Of a DNA stretch of 64,000 bases, positions 25,301-38,352 are shown piece by piece. Both the position numbers and the translations under genes were made by a program. Numbering within the stretch: the stretch's first letter is position 1; every line of letters starts with the position of its first letter. The notes below the pieces were generated by a model. The model made no database searches. It was not told the DNA's origin and worked only from the letters and a program-made list of their open reading frames with translations. The stretch is from Prinia subflava (taxonomy: Eukaryota > Chordata > Aves > Passeriformes > Cisticolidae): assembly GCF_021018805.1 (NCBI RefSeq), contig NC_086251.1, forward strand, positions 44,834,767-44,898,766, written 5' to 3'.

Positions 25301-28300
25301 CATAAAAATTATAAAAAAAGTCCTTTCTTCTAGATATAGTCATCAGAGACTGCTTTTCCAGCTTTGTGTACAAAGGGATCCCATATTTGAATTTGCTCTG
25401 AGAGATGGCATTTAGAATTCTTCATTAACCTCACACCTCTTCAGACACTGACACTGTGAAGTGTAGCTGGAAATTCATATCACAGGAGCCATCTTCTTCA
25501 GGAGAAATTAATATTTTAGGTTACTGGCAAAAATATCTTCATGGATTAGCAATGATTATGTCATCCATTCCTCATGAGTAATGCATAAAGCCAGCTCCTG
25601 GCTTCTCTGCAATTTCTGCCTTCCTTCTGGCTCCCACCTATCTCTAACCTGAAATGTTACCCTCTCACCTGGGAAAAGACTTAAAGAACAACCTAGTTCC
25701 AATGTCCCAACACAAATGTTATTGTACAATAAAATATAGACTGTTGAAATATTGGCTTAAAAATATTTTAGTGTCTTCGTTTCCTGACAGTAACAACAGT
25801 AATCCACAAAATCCTGATTCGTGACCTGTCTGAATTTTGCTTTTCCTGAGGAAAAGTGACATCATCTCTAAAATTTTCATAAAATAATCAAAGTTAAAAA
25901 TACTTTGCCATGTATTAATATACTTAAATACCTAATATATTTATTTTTCCACTTTTAAGTGTTGCTTACTTCACTGTAATTAATGCAGTATAGTCTTGCT
26001 AAATTCATCACAATTCCCAGAAATAGTTATAGGACCTCAGCAAGGATATAACTGTTCCCTCCTCCTTTTCTTACCAAATTAAAAAAAGGTTTGGAATTGA
26101 AAGAGGAGCAAAACTTGATCTGAAGGAGGCTAGAGTGGTCCTTGGGTAAACTGGCTGATATGATTTCAGCCTATTTTTTTCTGGCCTTTCTTCTCACTGT
26201 TTGCCATTTGATCTCAGAGAACAACCACGAGTCAGAACTGTACCTGTGTACTACTCAATGAGATGAAATGAACCCTGTTGTAGTTCCCAAGTGGAGTGTC
26301 CTCCTCACACAGCAGTCCCTACAAAGTTCTTACCCTCCTGGATGGAAGATATAATGTCAAAGTATGGCTTTCACATCTCCTGTTCCACAGGAGGGGAAAA
26401 CTCAGAGGGGAATATTGAAGCTGTGTTATTGTATGCTATATTTAGTAAACTATAGGCTTTATATGTGGTTAGCACAATTAAAGGAAAAAAACAAATCATG
26501 ACACCAGAATATTCTTGCAATATTTTTCACAGATGGTTACATAGTCATAACTACTCCTTGTGCCTCCCTAATCCACTGACAGTTCAACCAAGCTGACTAA
26601 TTAAAAGGCACAACCCCTAAATTCTCTACCCAGCCAAGTGATCATTCAACCCTAAGGCACCATCTCACCCATCAATTTAAAATCAGATGTGAAGATTTAC
26701 ACATTGGTTAAATAAATACAGTGATGCATTGGATACTATAAACTATGAGAAGAAAGGTGTTTGTCTAAATAACTTATGCAAGAGGAAAGATTCACTGCTT
26801 GTATCTATCAACAAATATTTCTGAATTCTAAATTAGATCCCAGACCCCTGATAGACACAATTTTTCCCCTCCTTGTCACTGTGTATTTGTCTCCCTAAGA
26901 AAAAAGATAAGATTTATATGAGGAAGAAATAGGCAGAGCTTCTCTCTCGTACATTTTGTGGTGCAGTTGACTCAGGTCACGAAATGTAATTTGCCATCAA
27001 TATTGCACTGTGTCCTAAGACCCAGAAATTCTTTATGCTACCCATAAGCTGCTTAAGTTTATGCATGACTTGTCCTAAAGCTTCCAGTCCCAAGAAATTT
27101 CCCATCAATGTTTCCATAGAAAACAGAAAAACGATCCTAAATTTTACCAAATCATTTTTTTTCACTATGTGCGTAATTTAGCATTTATAGTAAATCCCTC
27201 TCTAAAAGCATTGTCACTAGAATAAAGCTACCAAGTCATGGAGTATGTTATATTATACATCATCATAACACTGAGGGCATGTATCATGCTCTGAATATTT
27301 GACTCTGCAGCAAATTTCAATGATAGAACATTTTCTGTGTGTATTTATCATACCCAAATATTAGTTCCACTCACTGGGAAAAAATGGTACCGTGTTTATA
27401 TGTATAAACATATGCATATATTTATGTTTGTGTGTGATAAATATTCAAATCTCTTACCAATGTCTCTAAATATTCTAGGATTTCAAAGACAGTATGGGTT
27501 TCTTTCCTAGTTCAAAGCAAATCATGTGGCCCTCTTGACAACAGGCTATTGTATCTACCTTCTACTCAAGTCATTAACATTCACCAGAAAATCAGGTAGA
27601 TACATTTATTTAAAAAAATGTTCCTTTGCTGGAGTGGATGCTGCAATGCTGTTTACCCTGCTTAGGTTTAATTTTGATTTTTTTTCAAGTTTCTCTTAGC
27701 CAAGAAAGCATTCATTCAAGCCATCAAATGAGAACCTTACATTTCTACCTAATTTGAATGAATCCTCTTGCTTTTTCTCCCTCTGCTTTTTTATATATAC
27801 TTTAAAAGCATACCCATTTCAAATTCAAAATGCTTCACTTAAATAAGTGAATAAATGGCTCACTTCTCTATTCTTTGAAATTCAAATACTCGCCCTCATC
27901 AATATAGAACAAATATAAACCAGCACCCTTCTTTTTCAGAAGAAAAAGAAAGCAACCCATACCAAAGAGCAGAAAGACAAACAGGCTAGTTTCTCCACAG
28001 AGAGAATGGTTTTGAGTCATCAGTTGACCTCCTCCTCTACCTCAGTTTTTGTAAAGATTGGTTAGTACTATTTTATAAAATCACAAACTCACATACTATT
28101 CCTTTTCTAGACCACTGGGTTTTGATTCTTGGTTTGTTTTTATTTATTAAACTTCTAACACAAACTACCTGCATGAAGAGATTTTTGTGATTTTTAGGTT
28201 CATGGAACTTGAGGTTATTAAAAAAATATTTAGTTATGGGTATGAATAAAACATATACAGAAAAAGCCTTGAAGTTTCAAAAGAACACAAGTGGCTCCTT

Positions 28301-30632
28301 GCCTTAATTTCTGTAAGCACCAGTCAGTACTTATGAGCTCTGGCTTAAACTCCTGCTTGAGTCTTTATCAAGGGATTCAAAAATGAAGAAAATCAATTAA
28401 AATTGAGATACTTGCACCTTATTACAAAAAGCAGTTACTACAAAATTCAGCTTGGATAGAAGAATCATTTTTGTATTTAATCTAAAACAGATTTTGAACT
28501 CTTTCCAATGCTGGTAAGACTGAAAGGAAACTATTGAGTTGTTCATCACAGAACACCTCTGCTTCCGAGAGCCGTGCTGCATCTCTGATGTTTGAAAATC
28601 CAGGGTCCTTCCAATGAATGAGTTGAGACCTGAGCAGACCTCAGAATGCCCTTAGAAAAAGTCAGTCTAAAATAAAGCAAACTTCAAGACATTTTCTTTT
28701 TGGGACACATGAAATCATATTCAAGCCCGAGAGAATCTCAATTAAAAACAATTATTTCTTTAGAGAAGTCTTCATTTTAATAAGGTTTGCCTACAGCTAA
28801 GGGAACTGGTTTTCATAAGGTTTCTTATATTTTTACCCTAGGAATATCTCCTTAGGACATCATTTCAAAAAGAAAACATGACAGGAGGCTTCTAAATGTG
28901 GCAGTTAAGTAAATACTGCATAGATATGAATAATTTTATTTATAATCATGTTGTCCTCCACAATTTATGCCATATATTTCAGAATTTTTACTGCACAGTC
29001 ATTTGAATTTCAATAAAATAATTAGGCCTGCACATGTAGTTTTCATTAATTATTGTATAGAATAGCAAAATAGCATTCTGGGATTTGGTAATCATCCTGA
29101 AATATCAATCGTGTGCTTTAGCACATCATGAGGAGTAAAGTCACACCAGTGATTGTCTACACAACAAGAATTCAATCGGCACTAATCAAGGATGAGTACC
29201 TAAAAAATAAAAATTTTACTTTAATTACTGTCTTATATATACCAGTTGCTGACAAAGAAATAACTACAGCACGATTTAAACAGTAAAAGCTTCACTTGCA
29301 TTAATTATATCAAGGACTGTAAAACCCGAAACTTATTATTCTGGATGTACAGCAAATTGTAGCTCTTCTTTTTAGAGAGACCTCACACACAAAAACTAAT
29401 GTCCAGCTTGTGAACTTGAGCTTCAGCAAGGAGGAAAAAACCCTGGAAACATCTTATTTTGTTTGATAGAATCAAAAATCCACAAATTTTCTGAAATTCT
29501 CTCTTTGTGTGATGAATGGTGAGTAACATCAAGGTCATAATGAACACACCATTGCCTTTTTATTTCTTTTTAACCAGGCAAATATATATTTAAATACTTA
29601 TACTATAGAGATTTAGAGTAAGGGACTATATGTTATTGCACACTACTACAGTGATATAGTATTGAATAAGCAATATGCCCATGGATATTTGGGATACATG
29701 AATTCCTTGTTACAGATAATAATAGTAATACTTTCATCAAACAACTAATAAAACAGCTGGTATTCTGTACCTATTTTATACAAACCTATTAAAAGTATTT
29801 ACAGTGTTTTGAAAATGGTTTTATAATTTTTATTCTTCTTCAGCTATTTAGATATATTCCTATATCACATGAAGAATATTTTTGAGATGAAATATAGAAA
29901 AGGATAGAAAAAATGAGAGGAAAAATATTGTAGAAACTTTAGAAGTGACTGTCTGTATCTAAGTATTGCTCTTTTATGTAAAGTTCTTCTGGTACCAAAG
30001 CAGCAATCATTCTGGTGCTGGGAAAAATATTTCACTGTCAGTATTTACAATAGGAAATTTGCTCTGCCAGGAAAGTGAGATTTGCTGGGGAAAAAAATTA
30101 ATTGTTTGATAGACACAAATGCAGTGAATGAATAATTTCAGTTCATAAAAATAACTTTTATTGTACTGAATAACAATCTTTCAACTGATGAGTTCTCTTT
30201 TTTGTGAGGAGATTAATAACACCTGTGAAACATTCCGGTTAAGTAATGCTTGAAAATGCAAGCATTTGTTTGCATAAAATAAATCATTCTCAAGTGAAAA
30301 ACCATCTGAAAGTTTATTTATTCTTGATTCAGCAAATATTCTGAAGAGGACTGTAGATCTTAATAAAAATAATTTCATAATAATAATAATAACAATTTTT
30401 TAAAATCAAAAATCTAGTAATGTAAGCTTTGAAGAAGATTATATTATTTGAATACCATAAGATAGAGGGGTAGGTTGGGTTTTTTCTTTCCTTGTTTTCA
30501 TCTCCCCCCCAAAGTGTTAAGAACAATGACTTCTTCTAGTTCATGTCTTCAATCAAACAATCCCTTCATGTTCTGAGTCAATGTATGAAATTATCAGTTA
30601 TGGTAGTAGTGTTGGAATTTCTAGCTCTGATT
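25301..30632. other. Unique AT-rich noncoding stretch
   Basis: No recognised gene or mobile element. A TAAT-rich segment around 28920-29060 has an enhancer-like composition but no distinctive motif. A short minus-strand frame at 26977-27165 is unremarkable. Confidence 0.5.
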
Positions 30633-30678
30633 AAAAATGACATTTAATGTCATTTAAAAAATGACATTAAAAATGACA
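30633..30678. repeat. ATGACATT motif cluster with hairpin
   Basis: AAATGACAT (30635-30643) and its perfect inverse ATGTCATTT (30647-30655) are separated by three bases. Two further direct copies of AATGACAT follow within about 25 bases. It looks like a small fold-back plus slippage duplication. The 9-bp stem is AT-rich and weak. Confidence 0.6.
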
Positions 30679-33600
30679 TAAAACTAAGCTGATAATCAGT
30701 AAGTACAAAATTAAACTAGTTTTTAAACAAATAGTTTTGAATTTTCAGAGGAACATAATAAATTCCACTTGTGCAGTTAACCTATTAGCTGCCCTGCTTC
30801 AAATGAGTTTCCATTATCATCATCAACGTGAAAATAATGCGTGCTTTTGTTTACTAACCTCTGTTTAATAACCTGCGTGAAAGTTAATGTTTCTTTTAGC
30901 AAGCTGGAGAGCGGTTTTTTCAATATGTGTTTTTTAGAGAATATACTAGAAGATTGTCTTTTTTGTCTCTGTAGAAACTTTCATTTTGACTCCTAGAAGA
31001 TATTAAGATATGCACCTAAAAGATTTATTCAAAATGAGTGCTAGAAATCTGCATGAGAGATATAGATCTATGTGCATAGAGTAATTCTTCCGTTGATCCT
31101 TCCCCCTTCTCTATACACACAAAAGGAACTGAAACCTAGTTCTCCTTCTTTTCATCTGTCCTTTTAATAAAACTCTCAGGCCCCACCTATGCAAAGAAAT
31201 GGCAATAGATCAAATGTGACAGGAACCACAGAAATTCAGTTACCAAAATGTGAACTTCTGGCTTAAAGCAGAGTAGACTGCTAACACACTGAATATAAAG
31301 ATTAGAATTTTAATCTACTTGATGAAATAATATCTGTAAAGAATATTTAAAAATGAAACTTTTCTTAGTGGGTTCTAATGTTGCTTTTCAAATAAAAGTG
31401 TGGGTATGAATTATCAGTTGATAATGTGCATGAATCAAATCCAAAAACATATTTTTTATGTTACTGATCCAAGTATTTGAATTATAAACAAAACACCTAC
31501 GTGTTTTCACTAAGTCCCCTTAAAATGCAGTCTCAAGATATATTTTCCTGCATACTCTCTCATAATAATACATATACCAAAAGCAATATAAAAATGAAGA
31601 GGAATGTCAGCAGTACAGAGCAGGTCTTTATTTATATCTTCAATACTGAGAGAATTAAATTATGAAGAAATACTGCTGAGAAACTTGGTGTCCATTGAAA
31701 TGTATCCTTGAATCTGATCCTCTCTATGAACTACTTCATAAACACACAGAACACAAAATTTATGCTATAAGCTAGAGAATTAATTTTACTGCTGAGAAGT
31801 CAGTGTTCTTTTCCACTTAAAAACTTACGATAAACAAGCCACATAAGATCATTCATTTGGTGAAGTTAAGTATCAAAATGTTAAGAAAAACCTCTCACAA
31901 ATGTTTGATTTCAGCTGAATACCAGAGAAAATTTTAAAAGGCATAAAATGGACAAAAAAACCCACAAACCAAACCAAAACAAAAAGCTTCAGGAATCAAA
32001 TACATTGTTTTTAGATATAAGAATTTTAGAATACCATATAGCTCCAGTTTTGAAATCTGAGACCAGAACTAGAAAAAGAAAACACACACAAAAAAGTAAT
32101 TATAGATAACCTTATATCACATATGTTCTGCAGTGGATCTTCAAAGAAAATAATGAAAAGCTATTTGGGAAATAAGTGTTATCTGTATCTGATGCCTTAG
32201 AGCGACTGTGGCCCCTGTCTTGATGTCATGTAGTCTGACAGAACAGTAACGCTCTTCACTGACCCTTACCATTGTCTTACTAGATACTTTTCTATTGGTA
32301 TGTAACAGCAAACACTCCTATTTAAGCTCAGTAACCTTATTTTGATTCACAAAGTGCACTATACCAACACTCTAGTCAAGAAAAAGCTGAAGTATATCAT
32401 GCTTCCACCTTTGAATTTCAACCTTTCAGTAACAGAACTGCACAGGCATAAAGAAGCAATTAGCTCTGGTTTTGACAACTGGCACAAACCTCTTGTGATT
32501 GCACAAACTCTATGGTGAAATGAGTCTCAGGTCATTCCAAGCAAGTAGCAGGGTTCAGTCAACCCTTTTTGCTTTAAAAAGGCAATTCAGTTAATCACAC
32601 ATTTTGGCAAAACTTCCTTTAGTGTATATGATGTCAAAGCTTAAATTTAGAAAGCTCCTCTATGATAAAAAAGATGGTAGCTATCCCAAACAGGATGAAT
32701 GATGGCCCTTGTTAGCTTAATAATAATAAATAATAATTTAAAAATAACATAGAAGCATCACTTCGGGGGAAAAAAGTAGTGAGTAATTATTTGGAAATAC
32801 TCAGAGATTTAAGTAGGAGTTTAGCTTCTCAGTTAAATTTTAGTTGATCTAGCCAAAGCTTATGAACACACTAAGAAGGGGAAAACACTGCTGCTGAGAA
32901 TTTTCATCTGAATTAATTTGAAGGTAAAATGTAAAAACCTTGCTCAACTGAATTAGACAAATACAATAAAACATATATAGGAAACATTCAAGTCATATGA
33001 AGAAGCAAAAAGAATCCATAATACATATTTAGATATTATGGTGGCAATACTTCAGAATGACACAAAAGAATGAATTATCAATGCAAATATAATAGATATA
33101 CACATGTACATTTTAATGCTGCTTAATATGCATCCTCAACCCTTCTGAATCTGTCATTCATTGCTGTAAAAGCCATACCATTATACCAGAAATGTGATTG
33201 TCACTTAACAGAGATAAAACCCCATTATTCCTTTAATTCCTATTACAAATAACATCAGACTATAACTTATATGCATCTCTGTCCTTACAGAATTTCTTTT
33301 GCAAGATCCTCCAAAATTGTTTGGTAGTTCTGTCAGAGAAACTGAAGTAAGATAGTGATTAATCTCACATGTTTACTCTAAAGATTTTAATTCCATAGGT
33401 CTCATAAGATTTTTTTGCCAGGGATGTTTTGAAAATTTTTATGACTTCTACCAATGGCTTTCTGATAATATTGCCCATGATAACATTTTTGAGTAGAGAT
33501 CAAATCTTAACCAGGAAGTGATTGAAGAAATACTTTATTTATATACATAATTAAAAGACCCATTCTTAGCCAAGGACATTATTTTCTTTATACCTGTCAC

Positions 33601-34400
33601 TGAGTGAATTTTGGAAATGCTTCTGTACACAAAATGGTGTCAAGCTTTCATTTAAAGTTTATTGATTTGTGAAAGCTTGCATAAACTTGTACCTCACAGA
33701 GGTGTGAAATGTCTTTAACTGATGTAATGGCTATAGTTTGATGTTTTCTTCAGATTTCTGCTTTTAAAACAAGCAGTGCTGACTAAAGAAATGTTCAGAA
33801 CAGATGTTTGCAACTGAAGTGGCATTGATATTACTGCAGTTTATAATACAGTATGTCTTTAAACTTCTTTAGGAAAGTATGTTATTCAGGACCCAGTATT
33901 TATTGGCAGTATTTATGTTCAACTTACAATAAGGGCCTTTATAGCACTGTATTCAGTAAGCTCTTAGTCCTGTAATACATGGATAAGCTTTCTGAATTGA
34001 ATGAATTCTCTGTTTGCCTCCTAATAATTTCTTCCTAGTTAAATAAACTGAATAAACTATAAGCAAGTCTAAAAAAATAATAAATAAAAAGACTTTGTCT
34101 TCAGAAAAGGAGCTGCTACCTGTTCTAAATCGAGGACAATTTTGGGAACCCATGTTTTTATTTGATTGGTTGGTTGGTTGATGTTGGGGGGAGAGCTTGT
34201 ATTGTGAATATTCATGCAGATCTGCAAAAACATTTAGTTCTTCAAGGTATAATCAGAACTAAACTGTAGATAATTATACCATCTTTTTCACATTTCCACT
34301 GTCTAAACAAAAAGTGCAGTCCAGATGTCCCTGATGCACAGGTCCTTTACTAAAAATCTACTATGTAACAAGAAATGCAATATGATCCAATGAGTGTATA
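30679..34400. other. Unique AT-rich noncoding stretch
   Basis: No gene, mobile element or RNA recognised. Contains short A-rich and TAA-rich patches, for example near 32720-32745. Confidence 0.55.
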
Positions 34401-34446
34401 AAAACCACACTGGTTTAGAGCTAAAAACCACACTGGTTTAGAGCTA
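34401..34446. repeat. Perfect 23-bp tandem duplication
   Basis: Two identical 23-base units (34401-34423 and 34424-34446) with core CCACACTGGTTTAGAGCT. The perfect identity suggests a young event. It lies about 170 bases outside the 3' end of the CR1 element. Confidence 0.9.
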
Positions 34447-34524
34447 TGCCCTTTTATAACCTTTCTCTGATCTTGTAAGGTGACTTTAGATCAGACTGAG
34501 GAAGAGCTTTATGTGGATATTCCA

Positions 34525-34555
34525 AACTTTCAACTTCCAAACTTATTGGAAGTTA
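34525..34555. repeat. 31-bp hairpin repeat, outer copy
   Basis: Identical over 31 bases to 35542-35572. It contains a perfect 9-bp inverted repeat, AACTTCCAA / TTGGAAGTT, around a 5-base loop. A second small hairpin (AAGGCTT / AAGCCTT) starts almost immediately downstream. This copy lies about 60 bases outside the CR1 3' end. Confidence 0.9.
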
Positions 34556-34614
34556 AAGGCTTATTAAAGCCTTATTATGTATCTGCCAACATCAAGGGTT
34601 TATGTATTTTTCAG

Positions 34615-36150
34615 ATAATCATAAAATGGTTTGGGTTGGAAGGAACCTTAAATATAATCTGGTGCCACCTCCTCTATAACAAAAAGGGACAATTTCCACA
34701 ATGCCAGGTGGCTCAGAGCCCCATCCAACCTGGCCTTGAACACTTCCAGGGATGGGGCTTCACAGCTTCTCTGGGAAATCTGTTCCGGTTTCTCATCACC
34801 TTCACAGTAAAGAATTTCTTCCTAATGTCTAATCTAAACCTACTGGTTTTCAATGTGAAGTCATTCCTCCTTGTCCTATTGCTATATGTCCTTGTAAAAC
34901 GTCCCTCTCCTACAAGACTTCTTGTAGGCCCCCTTTAGCTCAAAGGCTGCTGTAAGGTCTCCCCGGAGAGAGAGGCTTCAGGCCGAACAACCCCAGCTCT
35001 CTCAGCCTGTCTTCATAAGAGGTGCTCCAGCCCTCTGATCACCTCCACAGCCCTCTTGTGGACTTGCTTCAACATATCCATGATGTTCCCATGTGTGAGG
35101 CACCAGAGCTGGATGCAGCCCTGCAGGTGGGCTCTCACCAGGGCAGAGCAGAGGCACAGAATCCCCTCCCTTGCCCTGCTGCCCACACTGCTCTGGATGC
35201 AACTGGAGACACAATTGGCTTTCTGGGCTGTGAGCACACATTGCCAAGTCAAGGTGAGGTTCTCATTTATCAGCACACTCAAGTCCTCTCCAGAATGTTC
35301 TCTGTTCTCTGACCAGCTTCTATTTGTGCTTGGGATTGCCCTGACCCAGCTGCAGCATCTTGCACTTGGCTTTGTTGAACTTTATGAGGTTCACACAGGC
35401 CCACGTGTCACTCCTGAAAAGGTCCCTGGTGAAGCCACCTTGTCTGTCACTATTCACTTCATTTTCTACACACACAGATCCAAGGAGGATCTGCTCCATG
35501 ATCTTGTCAGGCACAAGGTGAGACTGACTGGCAGGTGATTCAACTTTCAACTTCCAAACTTATTGGAAGTTATTGGCTGTCCTTGTTTCCTTTTTCAAAA
35601 GTGTGAGTTATGCTTTCCCTTTTCCAGTCAATGGAAACTTCCCTGGACTGCAAGGACCTCTCAAATATGCAGATAGTGCTTTGCCCCTTCCTCTGCCAGT
35701 TGTCTCAGGACCCTCAGATGCATCTGATCAGGTCCCAAGGACTTGTACATCTCCAGGTTCCAGGGATGGTCTCAGGATTGATCCTCTCCTACGACAGATG
35801 GTCCTTCACTGTCCCAGACCTTGGTTCTGCCTTCTGCAACTCGGTGGTGTGGCAGGAACGCTTACTGGTGAAGACTGAAGCAAAAACATGTGCTGAGCAC
35901 CTCAGCCTTCTCCCTCTTCTGGGTAACCAGGTCTCACATTTTCTTTTGTGGGGGCCTACATTCTCCCTGGTCTTTTCATCACCAGCATAATTGTAGAACT
36001 TTTTTTATTTTTGCCCTTAATGTTCCAGACCAGACTTAATTCTATCAGAGCTTTAGCATTCCTAGCCTGATCTCTGGTTATTTAGACAATCTCTCTGCAT
36101 TCCTATTGGGCTACTTGTCCTTGATTCCATCTCCTGTAAGTTTCCAAATT
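34615..36150 (-). mobile_element. CR1 LINE, 5'-truncated, internally deleted
   Basis: CR1 is the dominant avian non-LTR retrotransposon; full elements encode ORF1 and an endonuclease/reverse-transcriptase ORF2. The left edge (AATCATAAAATGGTTTGGGT) matches the complement of the typical avian CR1 3' end, so the element reads on the minus strand. Minus-strand translation gives ORF2 C-terminal pieces: KIMEQILL and GGFTRD at about 35430-35500, then NLIKFNKAKCKMLQLGQGNP just below 35400, then KANCVSSCIQSSVGSRAREG and SALVRAHLQGCIQLW at about 35080-35230. Frameshifts separate the blocks. The part of the RT domain expected between GGFT and NLIKFNK, including the catalytic YADD box, is missing, and the junction is still in frame. 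A 31-bp foreign hairpin sequence sits at 35542-35572. The right (5') boundary is approximate. The copy is dead and old. Confidence 0.93.
35542..35572. repeat. 31-bp hairpin repeat, inner copy within CR1
   Basis: Identical to 34525-34555. The CR1 consensus as I remember it is about 30 bases shorter here, so this copy appears to have been inserted into the element. The outer copy is the likely template. Confidence 0.75.
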
Positions 36151-37229
36151 TTGGAGCATTAAAGTGAAATTAACAATAACCACATTGTTGAGGAGGGTAG
36201 GAACTAGTGAGTAGTGCTGAGGAAAGGAGACTATTTCAAACCTGGTCTTTTCCATGGCTTTGGGTTTCTAATGACAGCCAGCATTATTCACCTCTGGACT
36301 GACAGCCTGGATCTATGTGCAATGTTCTGTGTGACATACATGTGTCAAAACCAGCCAAACCTGTCAGGAGATGCCCAGATAAGAATAAGCCAGAGACCTG
36401 CTCTGAGACAGCTTTAGCACAGTGACATCCAGCTCTGGCTGGATGACTGCATTCTTAACTTACAAATTTGCAGCATATATAAATGAAAATTCAGCCTATA
36501 AACCTCAGGAGCCTAGTCAGAAGCCTATTCACCTTTTTCTCCCTCTGTGAGGGTATTTCAGCAACTGCTAAAAGGCAATTCAGGCCCTCAGCAATCTGAC
36601 AGACTGAGAGCTCATCTCCACTTTAATGTGATGTTAGGAAGCTAAAATCCACATATGTTCTTTAATGTCTACAGTTAGGTAGGATAGTCCTATAGGTGTC
36701 TAAAGATGTTCCTAACAAATGCTTTTGTGCAGATGTCATGAGTTACTTCCTCGTACTTATGCAGATTTTCAATATACAAGAACTCTTCTCCTACTACCCC
36801 CTAAGCAGCCCCTGGCACTGAAATTTCTGTTGCCTAATTTGCTAGGATCTGGAAGAGCTAAGTGAAATAGAAAAATGATGGATGTTAAGTCAGTCTCAAA
36901 ACTGATCAATGGAAATCAAACCCAGTCCAAATACAACCATATCAAAATGAAAGAAAAACCTGTCCATATTTCTTTATTAGTCAGAAATGAGAGCAGCAGA
37001 AAAAATGCTTTATGCTTTATATGTCTTCAGTTTAGACAGGTGTAGCTCTTGCTTCTAATAACCTCACTTCTATAGGAACTTTCTTCCCAGGGTTCACATC
37101 ACAATAAAGAACCCAGATTTAATAAAATATTTATAGAACTCTGTTAAAATAAGTAGCACTCTTTGCTCAGAAATCTCGGGTACTTTCCATTCTGTTTTAC
37201 TTCTGGTAAAGCTATTAGAGAAGAGTAGC
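36151..37229. other. Noncoding stretch right of the CR1 element
   Basis: Unique sequence with no recognised gene or repeat. The longest open frame is about 67 codons. Confidence 0.5.
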
Positions 37230-37490
37230 CAGAAGAGTATCACCTCATTCCAGGGATGGGGTGGGAGCAGAGCTGGTGATGGGGAGTTGGAGGCCTCCCA
37301 GAGCAGCCTCCTGCCTTGGATCCAGGGAGAGAAGGGGCCCTGTGAAGGTGTGAGATCATCCAGAGGACAGTGGCTGATGTGGACCCTGCAGCAGGACCTA
37401 ACACTGCTGGGACTCGAGTTTCCCCAGTCTCTTCCTCTGGACTGTGCTGATATACTGAAAAGAGAGATGGCAGGCCAATAATGTTCATCG
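37230..37490. other. GC-rich island of unknown origin
   Basis: A sharply bounded block, richer in G and C than its AT-rich flanks, open on both strands (84 codons minus, 64 plus). Its base composition resembles LTR or other inserted DNA. I cannot assign it to a family, and no target duplication was seen. A 16-T run follows at 37518-37533. Confidence 0.3.
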
Positions 37491-37517
37491 TCACTATTCT
37501 AAAGAGCCCCTCTGCTC

Positions 37518-37533
37518 TTTTTTTTTTTTTTTT
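37518..37533. repeat. Poly-T run of 16
   Basis: Homopolymer followed by a C and more T. If the GC-rich block at 37230-37490 were a retroposed copy on the minus strand, this could be its inverted tail, but the spacing and missing target duplication make that weak. Confidence 0.8.
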
Positions 37534-38283
37534 CTTTTTTAATGTATTTTTTAATACAGATTCAGTGAAAGGAATGCATATAGTATCATTTTTCAGAAAT
37601 GACTATAGAGGAAGAAAAACAAACAGGTTTGCTTTTTCAAATCTATACAGTTGGTATGATGTGGAAATAGGTTTGAATATATAAATCAAAGTCTGAAGCT
37701 ATTTATAGATGAGACATTAATAATTTCTATTTTGATTGTAACAACATTAGTTTAATATCTTCCCTTTATAAGGTGACTTAAATCCTATAAAAAATTGACA
37801 AGAGATGTATTATCTTTAAAATAAAGTTAACAAAATGACAGATAAAATAACTTCCTTGATTCCTTTGAGGCTTCAAGTAGTCCAAAACTCTGTGGTATAG
37901 ATAAACTACACTAATAAATTCCAGGAAGCCCATAATAATAAAATCTGTGCTGTCACTATCCCAAAACACTGTGACTACTGTGTAGGGCAGCTCCTTGTGT
38001 CCCCTTGTATATGTCCCTGAAACTGTGACAAGAAGCTGTGCAGTCACAGGATATAGCAGTGCACAATTCCATGACAGAGGTAGAACTTGGAAGCCAAGAA
38101 AGTGAATTATAGCTTCATGAAGACATTTCAAAAACAGTTTGTGTGACATTTCTCAAACCTACAGTACCTTTAAAGCTAATCCAAGCTCCATTTAATGTAG
38201 AAGCTGAAATTTATTTTACAAGGCCTTGGATCAGAGTCCAGGCTACACCTATTCTTAAGTGTTCATTTTAGTGATTACCTGTC
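37534..38283. other. Noncoding stretch with a 123-codon minus-strand open frame
   Basis: The minus-strand frame at 37778-38149 is the longest open frame in the window outside mobile elements. Its translation is hydrophobic and matches no family I recognise. No promoter or splice context was found, so chance is the default reading. Confidence 0.35.
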
Positions 38284-38352
38284 CATTGCTTCATAAAAAG
38301 TACCAATTGAATTTCATGTCCTAGCAGAAGCAAAAAAAATGGATTGCAAATA
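38284..38352 (+). repeat. 69-bp direct repeat, copy 1
   Basis: Matches 41324-41392 with a single substitution (A at 38332 versus T at 41372). Flanking sequences on both sides are unrelated. The copies are exactly 3,040 bases apart in the same orientation. It is not part of any mobile element I recognise. Confidence 0.95.

Noticed and set aside
34480..34938. 152-codon plus-strand open frame
   Set aside because: Mostly antisense to the 3' end of the CR1 element, and lacks any recognisable domain.
35056..35538. 160-codon plus-strand open frame
   Set aside because: Antisense to the CR1 reverse-transcriptase region, whose true frames are on the minus strand.
35573..35990. Overlapping 101- and 126-codon plus-strand open frames
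   Set aside because: Antisense to the CR1 element.
37778..38149. 123-codon minus-strand open frame
   Set aside because: No recognisable domain or splice and promoter context. A frame of this length can arise by chance in 64 kb.
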